64,000 bases of DNA from Mycoavidus cysteinexigens_B. Its GTDB lineage: Bacteria; Pseudomonadota; Gammaproteobacteria; Burkholderiales; Burkholderiaceae. Position 1 is the first letter of the stretch, and every line of letters starts with the position of its first letter. Below are positions 40,401 through 47,748 of the stretch, piece by piece. The stretch covers positions 434,001 to 498,000 of the forward strand of contig JASSUG010000001.1 in assembly GCA_031963465.1 (NCBI GenBank). Direction: 5' to 3'. The translations under genes and the position numbers were made by a program. Under the pieces are notes generated by a model that saw nothing but the letters and a program-made list of their open reading frames with translations, had not been told where the DNA came from and searched no databases.

Positions 40401-42361
40401 GGGATGCGAATTTAAGTGCAGCGCAGATGGCAGGAGTGCAGTTTGGCGAATTGCCTTATCTCCAAGAAGAGAGCAGTGTAAATTCCTGCGCGTATTCACC
40501 GGACGGGGAAAACTGCGCGGTAGGTCTTGAAAACGGTAAGATCAGCGTGTATTCGACTTCTAATTGGAGAAAAATTCACATCTTAGAAGGACATACCTGG
40601 GTTGTTAAAAGCGTAGTGTATTCGCCGCGAGGGGGTCAGCTAGCATCGGGGAGTAGTGACAATACAGTGCGCCTGTGGGATGTAGAAAGTGGAGCGCCGC
40701 TGCAGAAGTTAGAAGGGCATACCGCTGGAATTTTTAGCGTAGTGTACTCGCCGCGAGGAGATCAGCTAGCGTCCGGGAGTAGTGACAATACGGTGCGGCT
40801 GTGGGATGCAGAAAGCGGAGCGCCGCTGCAGAAGTTAGAAGGGCATACCGGCGGAGTTTTTAGCGTAGTGTATTCGCCGCGAGGAGATCAGCTAGCGTCC
40901 GGGAGTAGTGACAATACGGTGCGGCTGTGGGATGCAGAAAGCGGAGTGCTGATGCAGAAGCTAGAGGGGCATACAGATGAAGTTTTGAGTGTAATGTATT
41001 CGCCGCGAGGAGATCAGCTAGCGTCGGGGAGTTGGGACAATACAGTGCGCCTGTGGGATATAGAAAGCGGAGCGCCGCTGCATAAGTTAGAAGGGCATAC
41101 CGCTGGAGTTTTTAGCGTAGTGTATTCGCCGCGAGGAGATCAGCTAGCATCGGGGAGTAGTGACAATACAGTGCGCCTGTGGGATGTAGAAAACGGAGCA
41201 TCGAAGCATAAGTTAGAAGGGCATACTGGTGGAGTTTATAGCGTAGTGTATTCGTCGCGAGGAGATCAGCTAGCGTCGGGGAGTTTGGACAATACGGTGC
41301 GGCTGTGGGATGTAGAAAGCGGAGCGCCGCTGCAGAAGTTAGAAAGGCATACTGATAGAGTTTTGAGTGTAGTGTACTCACCGCGAGGAGATCAACTGGC
41401 GTCTGGGAGTTTGGACAATACGGTGCGGCTGTGGGATGTAGAAAGCGGAGCGCCGCTGCATAAGTTAGAAGGGCATACCGGCGGAGTTTTTAGCGTAGTG
41501 TATTCGCCGCGAGGAGAACAACTAGCGTCGGGGAGTTTGGACAATACGGTGCGGCTATGGGATGTAGAAAGCGGAGTGCCGCTGCATAAGTTAGAAGGGC
41601 ATACCGCTGGAGTTTTTAGCGTAGTGTATTCGCCGCGAGGAGATCAACTAGCGTCGGGGAGTTTGGACAATACGGTGCGGCTGTGGGATGTAGAAAGTGG
41701 AGCGTCGCTTCAGAAGTTAGAAGGGCATACCGCTGGAGTTTTAAGCGTAGTCTATTCACCGCGAGGAGATCAGCTAGCGTCTGGGAGTTTTGACAATACA
41801 GTGCGGCTGTGGAATGTAGAAAGCGGAGCGCCGCTGCAGAAATTAGAAGGGCATACTGCTATAGTTTGGAGCGTAGTGTATTCACCGCAAGGAGATCAGC
41901 TAGCGTCTGGGAGCTTTGACAATACAGTGCGGCTGTGGGATGTAGAAAGCGGAGCACCGCTACAGAAGTTAGAAGGGCATACTGCTATAGTTTGGAGCGT
42001 AGTGTATTCACCGCAAGGAGATCAGCTAGCGTCTGGGAGCTTTGACAACACGGTGCGTCTGTGGCAGCCTCAAACGGGTGAGTGCCAAATGCTGATTGAA
42101 GATAGCGGGCCAGTGAGAAGCCTTGCTTGGAAAGAGACTTCGGATGGCCACGACTATTTAGGGATAGGCAGTATGGATAAATCAGTTAGGCAGTGGGAAT
42201 TGAAAAAAGAGGGGGGGGAATATAAGGCGTATCTGAAGTGGGGTACGGGGCATGGGTTTTTGACAGTTAGGGGGGCATTAATAGAAAGAGTAGAAGGGTT
42301 AAGCGAAATGAACGGGCGACTACTCAAGCAGCGAGGGGCATTGGAAAGAAGAGTAGTGTGA
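37451..42361 (+). CDS. NLR4: giant STAND/NLR-like protein, TPR - TIR/SEFIR-like - NACHT - pentapeptide - 14 WD40 blades
   Basis: A 1636-residue protein. The start is TTG at 37451 preceded by GAGAGGAAG; a TAA lies in frame upstream and there is no ATG before residue ~29. After a short TPR-like segment, residues ~110-310 are the TIR/SEFIR-like module (SLFLVYAHENK; ILYSDQTPIG; KVVVCCSEVLGSYLKW; HGIIPVPLTRNSYDTC), very close to NLR1. A linker (NYLEDLEKDREIKDALANYV) and NACHT (Walker A GEAGSGKST ~499; FVLILDGFDEIEHR; IIISSRPEYLG; RFIHKSLRDYFVARA) are of the NLR2 class. The pentapeptide linker, 14 WD40 blades (~1009-1583) and tail GLSEMNGRLLKQRGA complete it. An 8-G run (42211-42218) lies near the 3' end. 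Confidence 0.92.
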   Translation: MFNFNIGVSSSPVFPSQRLLAEARGYALMQQEEKAKKLYVEAVEEAKAELDKNPSIQGKKAFDELRTEHFNFLNKLKQTAFAQEKGRFVNYLFEKALSRLSSLKVSNKPSLFLVYAHENKAHGKAEAGTSKYLIEKLSQIQVILYSDQTPIGKPYSSPLGELKKDSKLEDILTNQLCLLPGQLRSDVKPVDKVVVCCSEVLGSYLKWPEYDSFYQKLREAYGKDREAYLKGDEQGNAWAIREVVREFSQEEKYKARFHHVLTEMAFLQIRAEQSKDGHGIIPVPLTRNSYDTCLSSFVSSTAVRMGDVPRFEEQAQAGQEVYPNQSRHWVLFKLIERLLVGSDEAKTFLGKFWRGYSDCISRLKNEPTLGVLEFNKLVDGMFDEIERSLHKQLASAVQQVYPAWQQVDTRLLEQSRDLAQIQTGIDSLVARLLGNLWENIQKLRLNYLEDLEKDREIKDALANYVSPEGMLMHDSERFLLEGRVQEFLNLDKRTLLLLGEAGSGKSTFNRHLAVSLWEAYSQKNNTEDVPIPVFIGLSSLSSPDRNLVSAFFEKQGFSREQIKELQSRHRFVLILDGFDEIEHRQQEFYKDNELSHWKDAKIIISSRPEYLGPNYQYKFHPPGEHKALQEYRLAPFSVETIKRYIDRYSEKHPHALWSAEKYKKELEESSLKELVGNPFLLKITLSVLPELSEELEAKGQRFTRIRIYDQFVKSWFDRSQRRLNQILEVGSKERKEFKDLERADFSGFGMDFSQELALEMYQVGEVMTHYQAITYAKWKRHNSATEGDWRRRLLGDEDASTVLMRLNAPLICQDRPNDLGKEYRFIHKSLRDYFVARALWEELRGGTKSNDVELSKKLNAIRNIRPVWEGLEDGFEFDQSAQFNELNVVEDPAVQSFLVERVQEDRVLLKALLAWVKASKTREDVKRGASNALTVLVKAGVQFIGCDLRGIKVPGADLSFGVFDSAQLQGSDLTGVKLGKSWLRDANLSAAQMAGVQFGELPYLQEESSVNSCAYSPDGENCAVGLENGKISVYSTSNWRKIHILEGHTWVVKSVVYSPRGGQLASGSSDNTVRLWDVESGAPLQKLEGHTAGIFSVVYSPRGDQLASGSSDNTVRLWDAESGAPLQKLEGHTGGVFSVVYSPRGDQLASGSSDNTVRLWDAESGVLMQKLEGHTDEVLSVMYSPRGDQLASGSWDNTVRLWDIESGAPLHKLEGHTAGVFSVVYSPRGDQLASGSSDNTVRLWDVENGASKHKLEGHTGGVYSVVYSSRGDQLASGSLDNTVRLWDVESGAPLQKLERHTDRVLSVVYSPRGDQLASGSLDNTVRLWDVESGAPLHKLEGHTGGVFSVVYSPRGEQLASGSLDNTVRLWDVESGVPLHKLEGHTAGVFSVVYSPRGDQLASGSLDNTVRLWDVESGASLQKLEGHTAGVLSVVYSPRGDQLASGSFDNTVRLWNVESGAPLQKLEGHTAIVWSVVYSPQGDQLASGSFDNTVRLWDVESGAPLQKLEGHTAIVWSVVYSPQGDQLASGSFDNTVRLWQPQTGECQMLIEDSGPVRSLAWKETSDGHDYLGIGSMDKSVRQWELKKEGGEYKAYLKWGTGHGFLTVRGALIERVEGLSEMNGRLLKQRGALERRVV
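40583..42094 (+). repeat. 12 x 126-bp tandem WD40-coding repeats of NLR4
   Basis: Twelve 42-residue units, consensus LEGHTxxVxSVVYSPRGDQLASGSxDNTVRLWDVESGAPLQK, no indels. Units 11 and 12 (41843-41968 and 41969-42094) are almost identical in DNA over their first two thirds, suggesting a very recent unit conversion. Confidence 0.97.
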
Positions 42362-42366
42362 GCTTT

Positions 42367-42909
42367 TCATTGCTTAAGACGCTTGGCTGATTGTGTTCGA
42401 GAGTTTTGTAACTGTAGATAAAGCGCTTTGAGTCCTAGCGCCTGCTTGCGCCACCGCCAGCATATATTGGCGTTATAGGCATTGACTTCGGCCAGCTTAG
42501 CAATCGAAATGCCGGCGGATTCTCGGTCAGACTTGGTGGCAACTCCGGCAGGCTGGCCGGTAAAGGCAGCGTTGTAGTGGCGCACGAAGCCAACGTTAAC
42601 GCCAAAGCGGTCAGTATCAGCTTGGGTAACATAGATAGGTACTTCCTTGATAATGGTTTCGCCTTTTTCCTTGACGATTTTGATGCGGTCACGGTATTGA
42701 ATTTCGGTTTGGATAACGACTTTGGCTTGCGCTTCAATCAATTGGGCATGGGCCATGGTGAGCTGAGCTTTATAGTGCATCAACGCTGAGCGTTCTTTCT
42801 GAATACGCGGGCCGTAGTAAAAAGTGCCCGTGCACCATACGCCAAAGCTGAATGCGACTGTCGCGACGCCTAATAATCGCAAAGGTGCGGCGAATAATTT
42901 AGTCAGCAT
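42367..42909 (-). CDS. Phage lysis protein Rz-like (inner-membrane spanin)
   Basis: A 180-residue protein from ATG 42909, which overlaps the end of the holin-like ORF. It has one N-terminal membrane segment (LRLLGVATVAFSFGVWCTG), then a long charged helical periplasmic stretch (YKAQLTMAHAQLIEAQAKVV), as expected for an i-spanin. A lipoprotein ORF is embedded in another frame, the classical Rz/Rz1 arrangement. In phages the pair fuses inner and outer membranes at lysis. It is a remnant, since endolysin and structural genes are missing nearby. Confidence 0.7.
   Translation of the reverse strand: MLTKLFAAPLRLLGVATVAFSFGVWCTGTFYYGPRIQKERSALMHYKAQLTMAHAQLIEAQAKVVIQTEIQYRDRIKIVKEKGETIIKEVPIYVTQADTDRFGVNVGFVRHYNAAFTGQPAGVATKSDRESAGISIAKLAEVNAYNANICWRWRKQALGLKALYLQLQNSRTQSAKRLKQ
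42435..42632 (-). CDS. Rz1-like outer-membrane spanin lipoprotein, nested in the Rz-like gene
   Basis: A 65-residue ORF from ATG 42632, wholly inside the Rz-like gene in another frame. It starts MLPKLILTALALTLASC, a lipoprotein signal with a lipobox (LASC, Cys17), and continues into a Pro-rich mature region (PLPASLPELPPSLTENPP). Size, lipobox, Pro-richness and nesting all fit o-spanins. The frame is open further upstream, but the internal ATG gives the proper signal peptide. Confidence 0.75.
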   Translation of the reverse strand: MLPKLILTALALTLASCATTTLPLPASLPELPPSLTENPPAFRLLSWPKSMPITPIYAGGGASRR

Positions 42910-43252
42910 GATCTGAGCGCTTGCCAAACCAGCGTTGTACAGCCAATTCGAGATAAGACTGACCGAGAATACCGAAGGCTGCGCCTAGGCCAGTAATTGC
43001 AATCGCAGGCAATTCAGGTAATAACATGAGGGCCGAACTGGCGGCCACGCTTAAACCTGCGCCGACGATCATGCGCCCAATAATCAGCCGAGCCGTGATT
43101 TTCTCGCCGCCGGTGAGTAATTTACCAATTGCAATCGTAGCCCCCATCCTTAAGTCGGCCTGAGCTGAACCGTTTTCATTCAGCGTCGTATCGGCAACCA
43201 ATAACCAACGTCGATGATGAGGGTCAGTGAGTACTGCGCCTGCCGGAATCAA
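42899..43252 (-). CDS. Holin-like membrane protein fused to a baseplate-J-like fragment
   Basis: The C-terminal ~75 residues have two or three hydrophobic segments (GRMIVGAGLSVAASSALMLL; LPAIAITGLGAAFGILGQSY) and a charged end (RWFGKRSDHAD), like phage holins, and precede the Rz/Rz1 pair as in lysis cassettes. The first ~35 residues (IPAGAVLTDPHHRRW, ADTTLNENGSA) resemble the beginning of Mu-type baseplate J proteins, and this similarity extends upstream to about 43290 (TSTPRTLIPAG). The ORF therefore looks like an in-frame deletion joining two prophage genes. Whether it is expressed is unknown. Confidence 0.55.
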   Translation of the reverse strand: MIPAGAVLTDPHHRRWLLVADTTLNENGSAQADLRMGATIAIGKLLTGGEKITARLIIGRMIVGAGLSVAASSALMLLPELPAIAITGLGAAFGILGQSYLELAVQRWFGKRSDHAD

Positions 43253-43350
43253 AGTGCGGGGTGTGCTGGTTAAGATCGTATTGTGTAGATAGCTATAGCG
43301 TGCTTGCCTGCGAGTTAATCCGGCATAGGCGACGCGCTGTTTGACAAGCT

Positions 43351-43878
43351 GTGTTTGAGGTGGCCGATGAAGCCACTCGTGATGCGATGGAACTGGCTCA
43401 TTTAACGGGCCAACGCCCGGCAGAGGTGCTCAAACTGGCCCGGACTGATATCCGCGACGGAGCGATTGTGTTACAACAGAACAAAACGAATAAGCGGCTG
43501 CGTATTGCAATTGAAGGCCAATTGGCTCAATTGATTGGTCGGCTGCTGACTAAGAGAACGGCAAAGCCGGGCAAAGTACGGTCACTGGCACTGATATGCA
43601 ACGAAAAGGGGGAAGCATTAACTGCTCTAGCGTTGCGCTCTCGGTTTGACAAAGCACGTGAAAAAGCTGCGCACGGTGCACGAGAACGAGGGCAGCATGA
43701 TTTAGTTTCTACTATTGAGGCTTTCCAATTCCGTGATTTACGAGCCAAAGCAGGCACGGATAAGGAAGAAAAAGAGGGTATGGCGGCGGCTAAAGATCAA
43801 CTTGGACATTCTGACGAAAAGATGGCTCAACGGTATGTCCGACACCGCAGAGGTAAGCTGGTTACTCCGACCAAATAA
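43351..43878 (+). pseudogene. Tyrosine integrase catalytic domain next to tRNA-Lys (N-terminus missing)
   Basis: 175 residues with the C-terminal catalytic domain: first Arg in LTGQRPAEVLKL, FQFRDLRAKAGTD, and LGHSDEKMAQRYVRHRRGK with the His and Tyr. The N-terminal arm-binding and core-binding domains are absent, replaced by unrelated DNA upstream. The domain itself is undamaged, unlike the copy at 16220. It points toward tRNA-Lys and ends 77 bp from it, as island integrases often do. Confidence 0.85.
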
Positions 43879-43954
43879 TTAGGAATTGCGGAACAACCCC
43901 CGAATTGCGGAACAAAATAGATAAGGCTTACATTGCTGTAAGCCTTATGGTACT

Positions 43955-44030
43955 TGGTAGGCCGTGCGGGGTTCGAACCTGCGACCAACGGATTAAAAGT
44001 CCGCTGCTCTACCGACTGAGCTAACGACCC
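43955..44030 (-). tRNA. tRNA-Lys (anticodon TTT) with altered 3' half
   Basis: A 76-nt tRNA with encoded CCA. The anticodon loop CTTTTAA gives UUU. D arm and anticodon arm are standard. Acceptor pairing GGGTCGT with ACGGCCT leaves G1-U72 and U4-G69 wobbles, and the T stem GCAGG/CCCGC has an A51-C63 mismatch. These changes lie in the part supplied by the integrated element. It lies upstream of the intact end of cpoB. Confidence 0.93.
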
Positions 44031-44088
44031 GAAGAAGAGCGGAATTATATTAATGAATGCTAATGTCTGTCAATCAAAAAAAATAAAT

Positions 44089-44871
44089 TTAATGTATTTG
44101 TGCTAGTTTGGTTTGTGCATTTTTAGCGGCCTCGCTCCTGCCGTATTGGGCAATCACTTGCCTTAGCGTTTTGCGCGATAGGTTTTTTTGTCCTTGTTCG
44201 AGCTGATTTTGTGCAATTGAAAATAAGGCATCGGGCGCATGCGGGTGAGTTGGATACTCTTTAACTACGCTTTGCAGCATCTCAGTTGAGCGTTTGTAAT
44301 CACGCAGTGCATAAAAGGTATTGCCGAGCCAGTAGCGGGCAGTAGGTTGATAGGCGCTTTTGGGATATTTCCAGATGAAGCCCTTGAATGCGTTGGCAGC
44401 GCGCGCGAAGTCACCTTTTTGGAATTGCGCCAACGCTGCTTTGAAGGCGTCCGCCTCGCTGAGTTGGGTGCCTGGCACGCTATTGGCAGTTTGTTGCTGT
44501 TGCCGCGGCTCAAGTTTTTTTAAACGCCCGTCGAGATCGGCGTAAAAGTCTTTGTTGGATCTTTGTATATCAATTAACTGGTTGGCTAGCGTTTCGTTCT
44601 GGCCGCGCAGCGCGGCGACTTCTTGTTGCAGTTGTTCGAGTTGGTTTGATTGGTTGATGAGGGTGCGTTGTGCGGCCGCTAACTGGTCAGTCAGGTTATC
44701 TGCGCGCGTACGTAAATCGAGCACAGCCCGGCGCGCTTCGTCGTCGTCAAATAGACCAGCCTGAGCGGGTGCGGCTGCGCTGAGTAGTAACGTACTCATT
44801 CCTAGAGTGATGAGTACGCTGCGTAGCCTAGTGCAATTAAAGTAAGAAGGTAGGCGGGTCATGATTGACAT
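44089..44871 (-). CDS. cpoB: Cell division coordinator CpoB (YbgF)
   Basis: A periplasmic protein of 260 residues that links Tol-Pal function with peptidoglycan synthesis at division. A signal peptide (MSTLLLSAAAPAQA) ends near residue 38. A coiled coil (~45-110; LEQLQQEVAALRGQNETL) trimerises the family. C-terminal TPRs follow (~135-260; ALAQFQKGDFARAANAFKGF; YPKSAYQPTARYWLGNTFY). The gene starts right after the pal stop codon (TAAATG); a second ATG lies 9 nt later. It is last in the tol-pal operon. Confidence 0.94.
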   Translation of the reverse strand: MSIMTRLPSYFNCTRLRSVLITLGMSTLLLSAAAPAQAGLFDDDEARRAVLDLRTRADNLTDQLAAAQRTLINQSNQLEQLQQEVAALRGQNETLANQLIDIQRSNKDFYADLDGRLKKLEPRQQQQTANSVPGTQLSEADAFKAALAQFQKGDFARAANAFKGFIWKYPKSAYQPTARYWLGNTFYALRDYKRSTEMLQSVVKEYPTHPHAPDALFSIAQNQLEQGQKNLSRKTLRQVIAQYGRSEAAKNAQTKLAQIH

Positions 44872-45390
44872 TTAGGGTTGGTAGACGAGATCTGCGCGAC
44901 GATTTTGTGCCCAGGAGTTTTCATTATGTTCAGTGGCTTGGGGTTTTTCTTTGCCTAGGCTGACGGCTTCCATTTGAGTCTCTGCCACGCCCATCAAAGA
45001 TAAGGTACGACGTACGGCTTCTGCGCGTTTTTGGCCAAGGGCAAGGTTATATTCGCTGGTGCCGCGCTCGTCGGTGTTGCCTTGAATCATAATGTGTTTC
45101 TGTGGCTGGCTTTTCAGATAGTACGCATGTTGCTGCAGGAGTGATTGGTGTTCGCTACTCACCGTGTAGCTATTAAAATCAAAATAAATACTACGCTTTG
45201 CAAGCGGGTTGTTTGGATCATTCAGCGGGTCAAGCGTAGCTTGTGTCATGTCAGCCGGATTGGCTGATGTGCCAAGTGCGTTGGCGCTATTGCCGCTCGT
45301 CGCATTGGGGTCAAGCTTTACGCCTGATTGGCAGGCAGTGAGTGTGCCGATGAGAAGGGTGGCGAAAGCTAAGCGAAACTTTGACGTCAT
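44872..45390 (-). CDS. pal: Peptidoglycan-associated lipoprotein Pal
   Basis: A 172-residue outer-membrane lipoprotein that binds peptidoglycan and TolB. The signal peptide ends in lipobox GTLTACQS (Cys20). The OmpA-like domain (~65-172) has the diaminopimelate-binding region IQGNTDERGTSEYNLALGQ and KRAEAVRR. Length is typical. It lies between tolB and cpoB, with a 75-nt spacer after tolB. Confidence 0.96.
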   Translation of the reverse strand: MTSKFRLAFATLLIGTLTACQSGVKLDPNATSGNSANALGTSANPADMTQATLDPLNDPNNPLAKRSIYFDFNSYTVSSEHQSLLQQHAYYLKSQPQKHIMIQGNTDERGTSEYNLALGQKRAEAVRRTLSLMGVAETQMEAVSLGKEKPQATEHNENSWAQNRRADLVYQP

Positions 45391-45465
45391 TTTTTCAACT
45401 CCTGAAGGTTTAGCAAAAAATATTTCGTGCTATTTTTTAGTTGGCCTGGATGGGTGTAGTGTCCT

Positions 45466-46755
45466 TTATTCTGTAAAAGGCCCCCAAGAGGGCTCGCGTA
45501 TATTTCCATCTTTGATCGATAGAGTTTGACGGGTACGGCCATCGGTAGAGACTGCAGCGAGTACGCCACGCTGCTCTATGCGAGTTGCATATAAAAGATA
45601 TTTACCGTTAGGCGAGAAGCTAGGGGATTCATCGGAGTCGGTGTCGGTTAGCGCAATCGCCTCACCCGTGCTGATTTCTTGTACATACAGCTTGAGGGCG
45701 CCGTTTACGCGCGAAATATACGCGAGTAGCTTGCCATCTGGACTCAGGCGCGGGCTGGTGTTTTCATTCCCTTTGAAAGTAATGCGCTGGGCCGCGCCGG
45801 CAGCGGCTTCCCCTTGCACTGACATTCTGTAGATTTGCGGCGCGCCGCCGCGATCACTGGTGAAATAAATAGAGTTTCCATCTGGAGAAAAGCGTGGCTC
45901 GGTATCAATGCTGCTGCTGTTTGAGAGGCGCCGTAAATCGGTGCCATTGGCGTTGATACTATAAATTTGCGTGTTGCCAGTTAGTGACAGGGCAACGGCA
46001 AGCTGATTGCCATCGGGGGACCAGGCGGGCGCGCTGTTATTTCCTTTTTGGTTTGAAACCGCGGTACGTTGCTCTGAGAGCAAATCCTGTACATAGATAA
46101 CGGGTTTTTGGCGTTCAAATGAGACATACGCCACTTTCGTGCCATTGGGCGACCAAGCAGGCGAAATAATCGGCTCGGAACTGGTCAGAACGGTACGTGC
46201 GTTTTGCCCGTCGGAGTCGGCGCGTTGTAGTTGATACTGGCCGCCAGTGTGTGCTACATAAGAGAGGCGGGTAGCAAAAATACCGCGCTCGCCAAGTAAT
46301 TTCTGATAAATATAGTCAGCGATTTTGTGGGCACTCAGGCGTAGCTCACTGGCTGGACTGATGAGCGCAAGCCCGCTGAGATCTTGCTGTTTGACTGTAT
46401 CGTAGAGTCGAAAGCGCACTTCATAATGACCATTGGCCAAATGAGTGACGCTGCCAGTCACCAGGGCATCGGCACCTTTTGCCCGCCAACTGCCGAAATC
46501 AACCGTGTTGGTTTCGCCAATCGGCGCCAGGCCTGCATGGATGTTTGAAAACCGGCCGCTGCGCGCTAAATCGGCGCGAATAATTTCGCTAACTTGCTGG
46601 GGCGCCGTGCTTTCATCGCGAAAAGCTGCAACGGCAATGGGTAAAAAATTTGAGCCGACGCCAGTAATATCAATCTTAAGTTGCGCGTGGGCGGTTGTGG
46701 CAAGCAAGCCGCCAGCTATCACGGCTCTGAGAATACACTGGATGATTGAGTTCAT
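45466..46755 (-). CDS. tolB: Tol-Pal system protein TolB
   Basis: A periplasmic 429-residue protein. The signal peptide (IAGGLLATTAHA) ends near residue 24. An N-terminal alpha/beta domain and a six-bladed WD40-like propeller follow, with repeats such as ISPAWSPNGTKVAYVSF, SAPAWSPDGNQLAVAL, TEPRFSPDGNSIYFTS and ESPSFSPNGKYLLYAT. It connects Pal with TolA during outer-membrane constriction. It is not related closely to the NLR WD40 arrays. Confidence 0.96.
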   Translation of the reverse strand: MNSIIQCILRAVIAGGLLATTAHAQLKIDITGVGSNFLPIAVAAFRDESTAPQQVSEIIRADLARSGRFSNIHAGLAPIGETNTVDFGSWRAKGADALVTGSVTHLANGHYEVRFRLYDTVKQQDLSGLALISPASELRLSAHKIADYIYQKLLGERGIFATRLSYVAHTGGQYQLQRADSDGQNARTVLTSSEPIISPAWSPNGTKVAYVSFERQKPVIYVQDLLSEQRTAVSNQKGNNSAPAWSPDGNQLAVALSLTGNTQIYSINANGTDLRRLSNSSSIDTEPRFSPDGNSIYFTSDRGGAPQIYRMSVQGEAAAGAAQRITFKGNENTSPRLSPDGKLLAYISRVNGALKLYVQEISTGEAIALTDTDSDESPSFSPNGKYLLYATRIEQRGVLAAVSTDGRTRQTLSIKDGNIREPSWGPFTE

Positions 46756-46893
46756 AATGAATTTAGGTTTGTATGTCGTCTCAACTACAGGTCTATGGTA
46801 ACAGGTAGCAAAATAGCATGGCAGTTAGCTTTGCGAAAGCGTTGCAGGTTTGCATATAGGGCTTTGCGTTCGATTAGCGGGACAAAACTGAAC

Positions 46894-47748
46894 TTAATCA
46901 TTCAGGCGATACGTAAAAGTAAAGTGAGCCGGGGCTTTGTCATTGCTGTCGCGTGGCATAGGGTCTGATTTTTGGACTGCGCGCAAGACTGCATCGTCCC
47001 ATGCGGGGTTACCGCTTGTATGTACGATTTGTGCGTTTAGGATCGACCCATCGGGGGCGCATTGAACGGCTACTACCGCTTGTGGGTTGCCATCGGTTGA
47101 GTCTGCGTTGAAGGCCATATTCGATTTAACATGCCGTCGTACTTTATCGACATAGCCAGGAGAGTCTCGGCCGCCACTGCCGGCGTCTTGACCGGCACTG
47201 GTTAGCCCATCGGTAGACGAGTTGTGGCCCGCAATGCCTTGGAGTGCTGACAGGCGGGCTTGGCGTTGTTGCTTGGCCAATTCTTGAGCCTGTTGCTGAG
47301 CCCGTAGCATTTTTTGTTGTTCGGCTAACTGCTGCTTACGTTCTGCTTCTCGGGCTTTTTTTTCTTGAGCGGCCTGTTGTTGGCGTTCTTTTATCTTTTG
47401 GGCTTCTTGCTGTTGCTGCAGCTGGGTTAATTGCTGTTGCTGCGTTTCTAGCTCACGTTTGGCTGGTTGGAGGGCGATCTCGGCTGGCTCAGATTGGCTG
47501 GGAGAGGGGCTAGGCAGAGCCGACTCCGCTTTATCTGCAACTTCGGGGAGCGGTGCAGCATCAGGCGCTGTGTCTGGCATTGAGCTCCATAGCTCAGCCT
47601 CGACACCTGCGGGCGGGTTACTTTGCCAACTGATGCCGTAGAATAAAAGGGCAAATAATAAAGCGTGCGTCAGCACTGCACACACCAGGGCGCGCCGGGT
47701 GCCGCGCTCGCGCGGTGGGTGAAATGGAGAGGGAGTGTCGTGTTTCAT
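46894..47748 (-). CDS. tolA: Tol-Pal inner-membrane protein TolA
   Basis: 284 residues from the ATG at 47748, whose ATGA overlaps the tolR stop (AAATGA), which decides the start. One membrane helix (VLTHALLFALLFYGISW, ~20-40), then a long Gln/Lys/Ala coiled coil (~100-190; QQQLTQLQQQQEAQKIKERQ), and the C-terminal TolA domain (YVDKVRRHVKSNMAF; VAVQCAPDGSILNA; HFTFTYRLND). TolA spans the periplasm and transmits force from TolQR to Pal. The unusually Gln-rich coil is common in betaproteobacteria. Confidence 0.93.
   Translation of the reverse strand: MKHDTPSPFHPPRERGTRRALVCAVLTHALLFALLFYGISWQSNPPAGVEAELWSSMPDTAPDAAPLPEVADKAESALPSPSPSQSEPAEIALQPAKRELETQQQQLTQLQQQQEAQKIKERQQQAAQEKKAREAERKQQLAEQQKMLRAQQQAQELAKQQRQARLSALQGIAGHNSSTDGLTSAGQDAGSGGRDSPGYVDKVRRHVKSNMAFNADSTDGNPQAVVAVQCAPDGSILNAQIVHTSGNPAWDDAVLRAVQKSDPMPRDSNDKAPAHFTFTYRLND

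Noticed and set aside
40583..42094. CRISPR-like regular repeats
   Set aside because: Unit length 126 bp without unique spacers, open in one frame and encoding WD40 blades; no cas genes.
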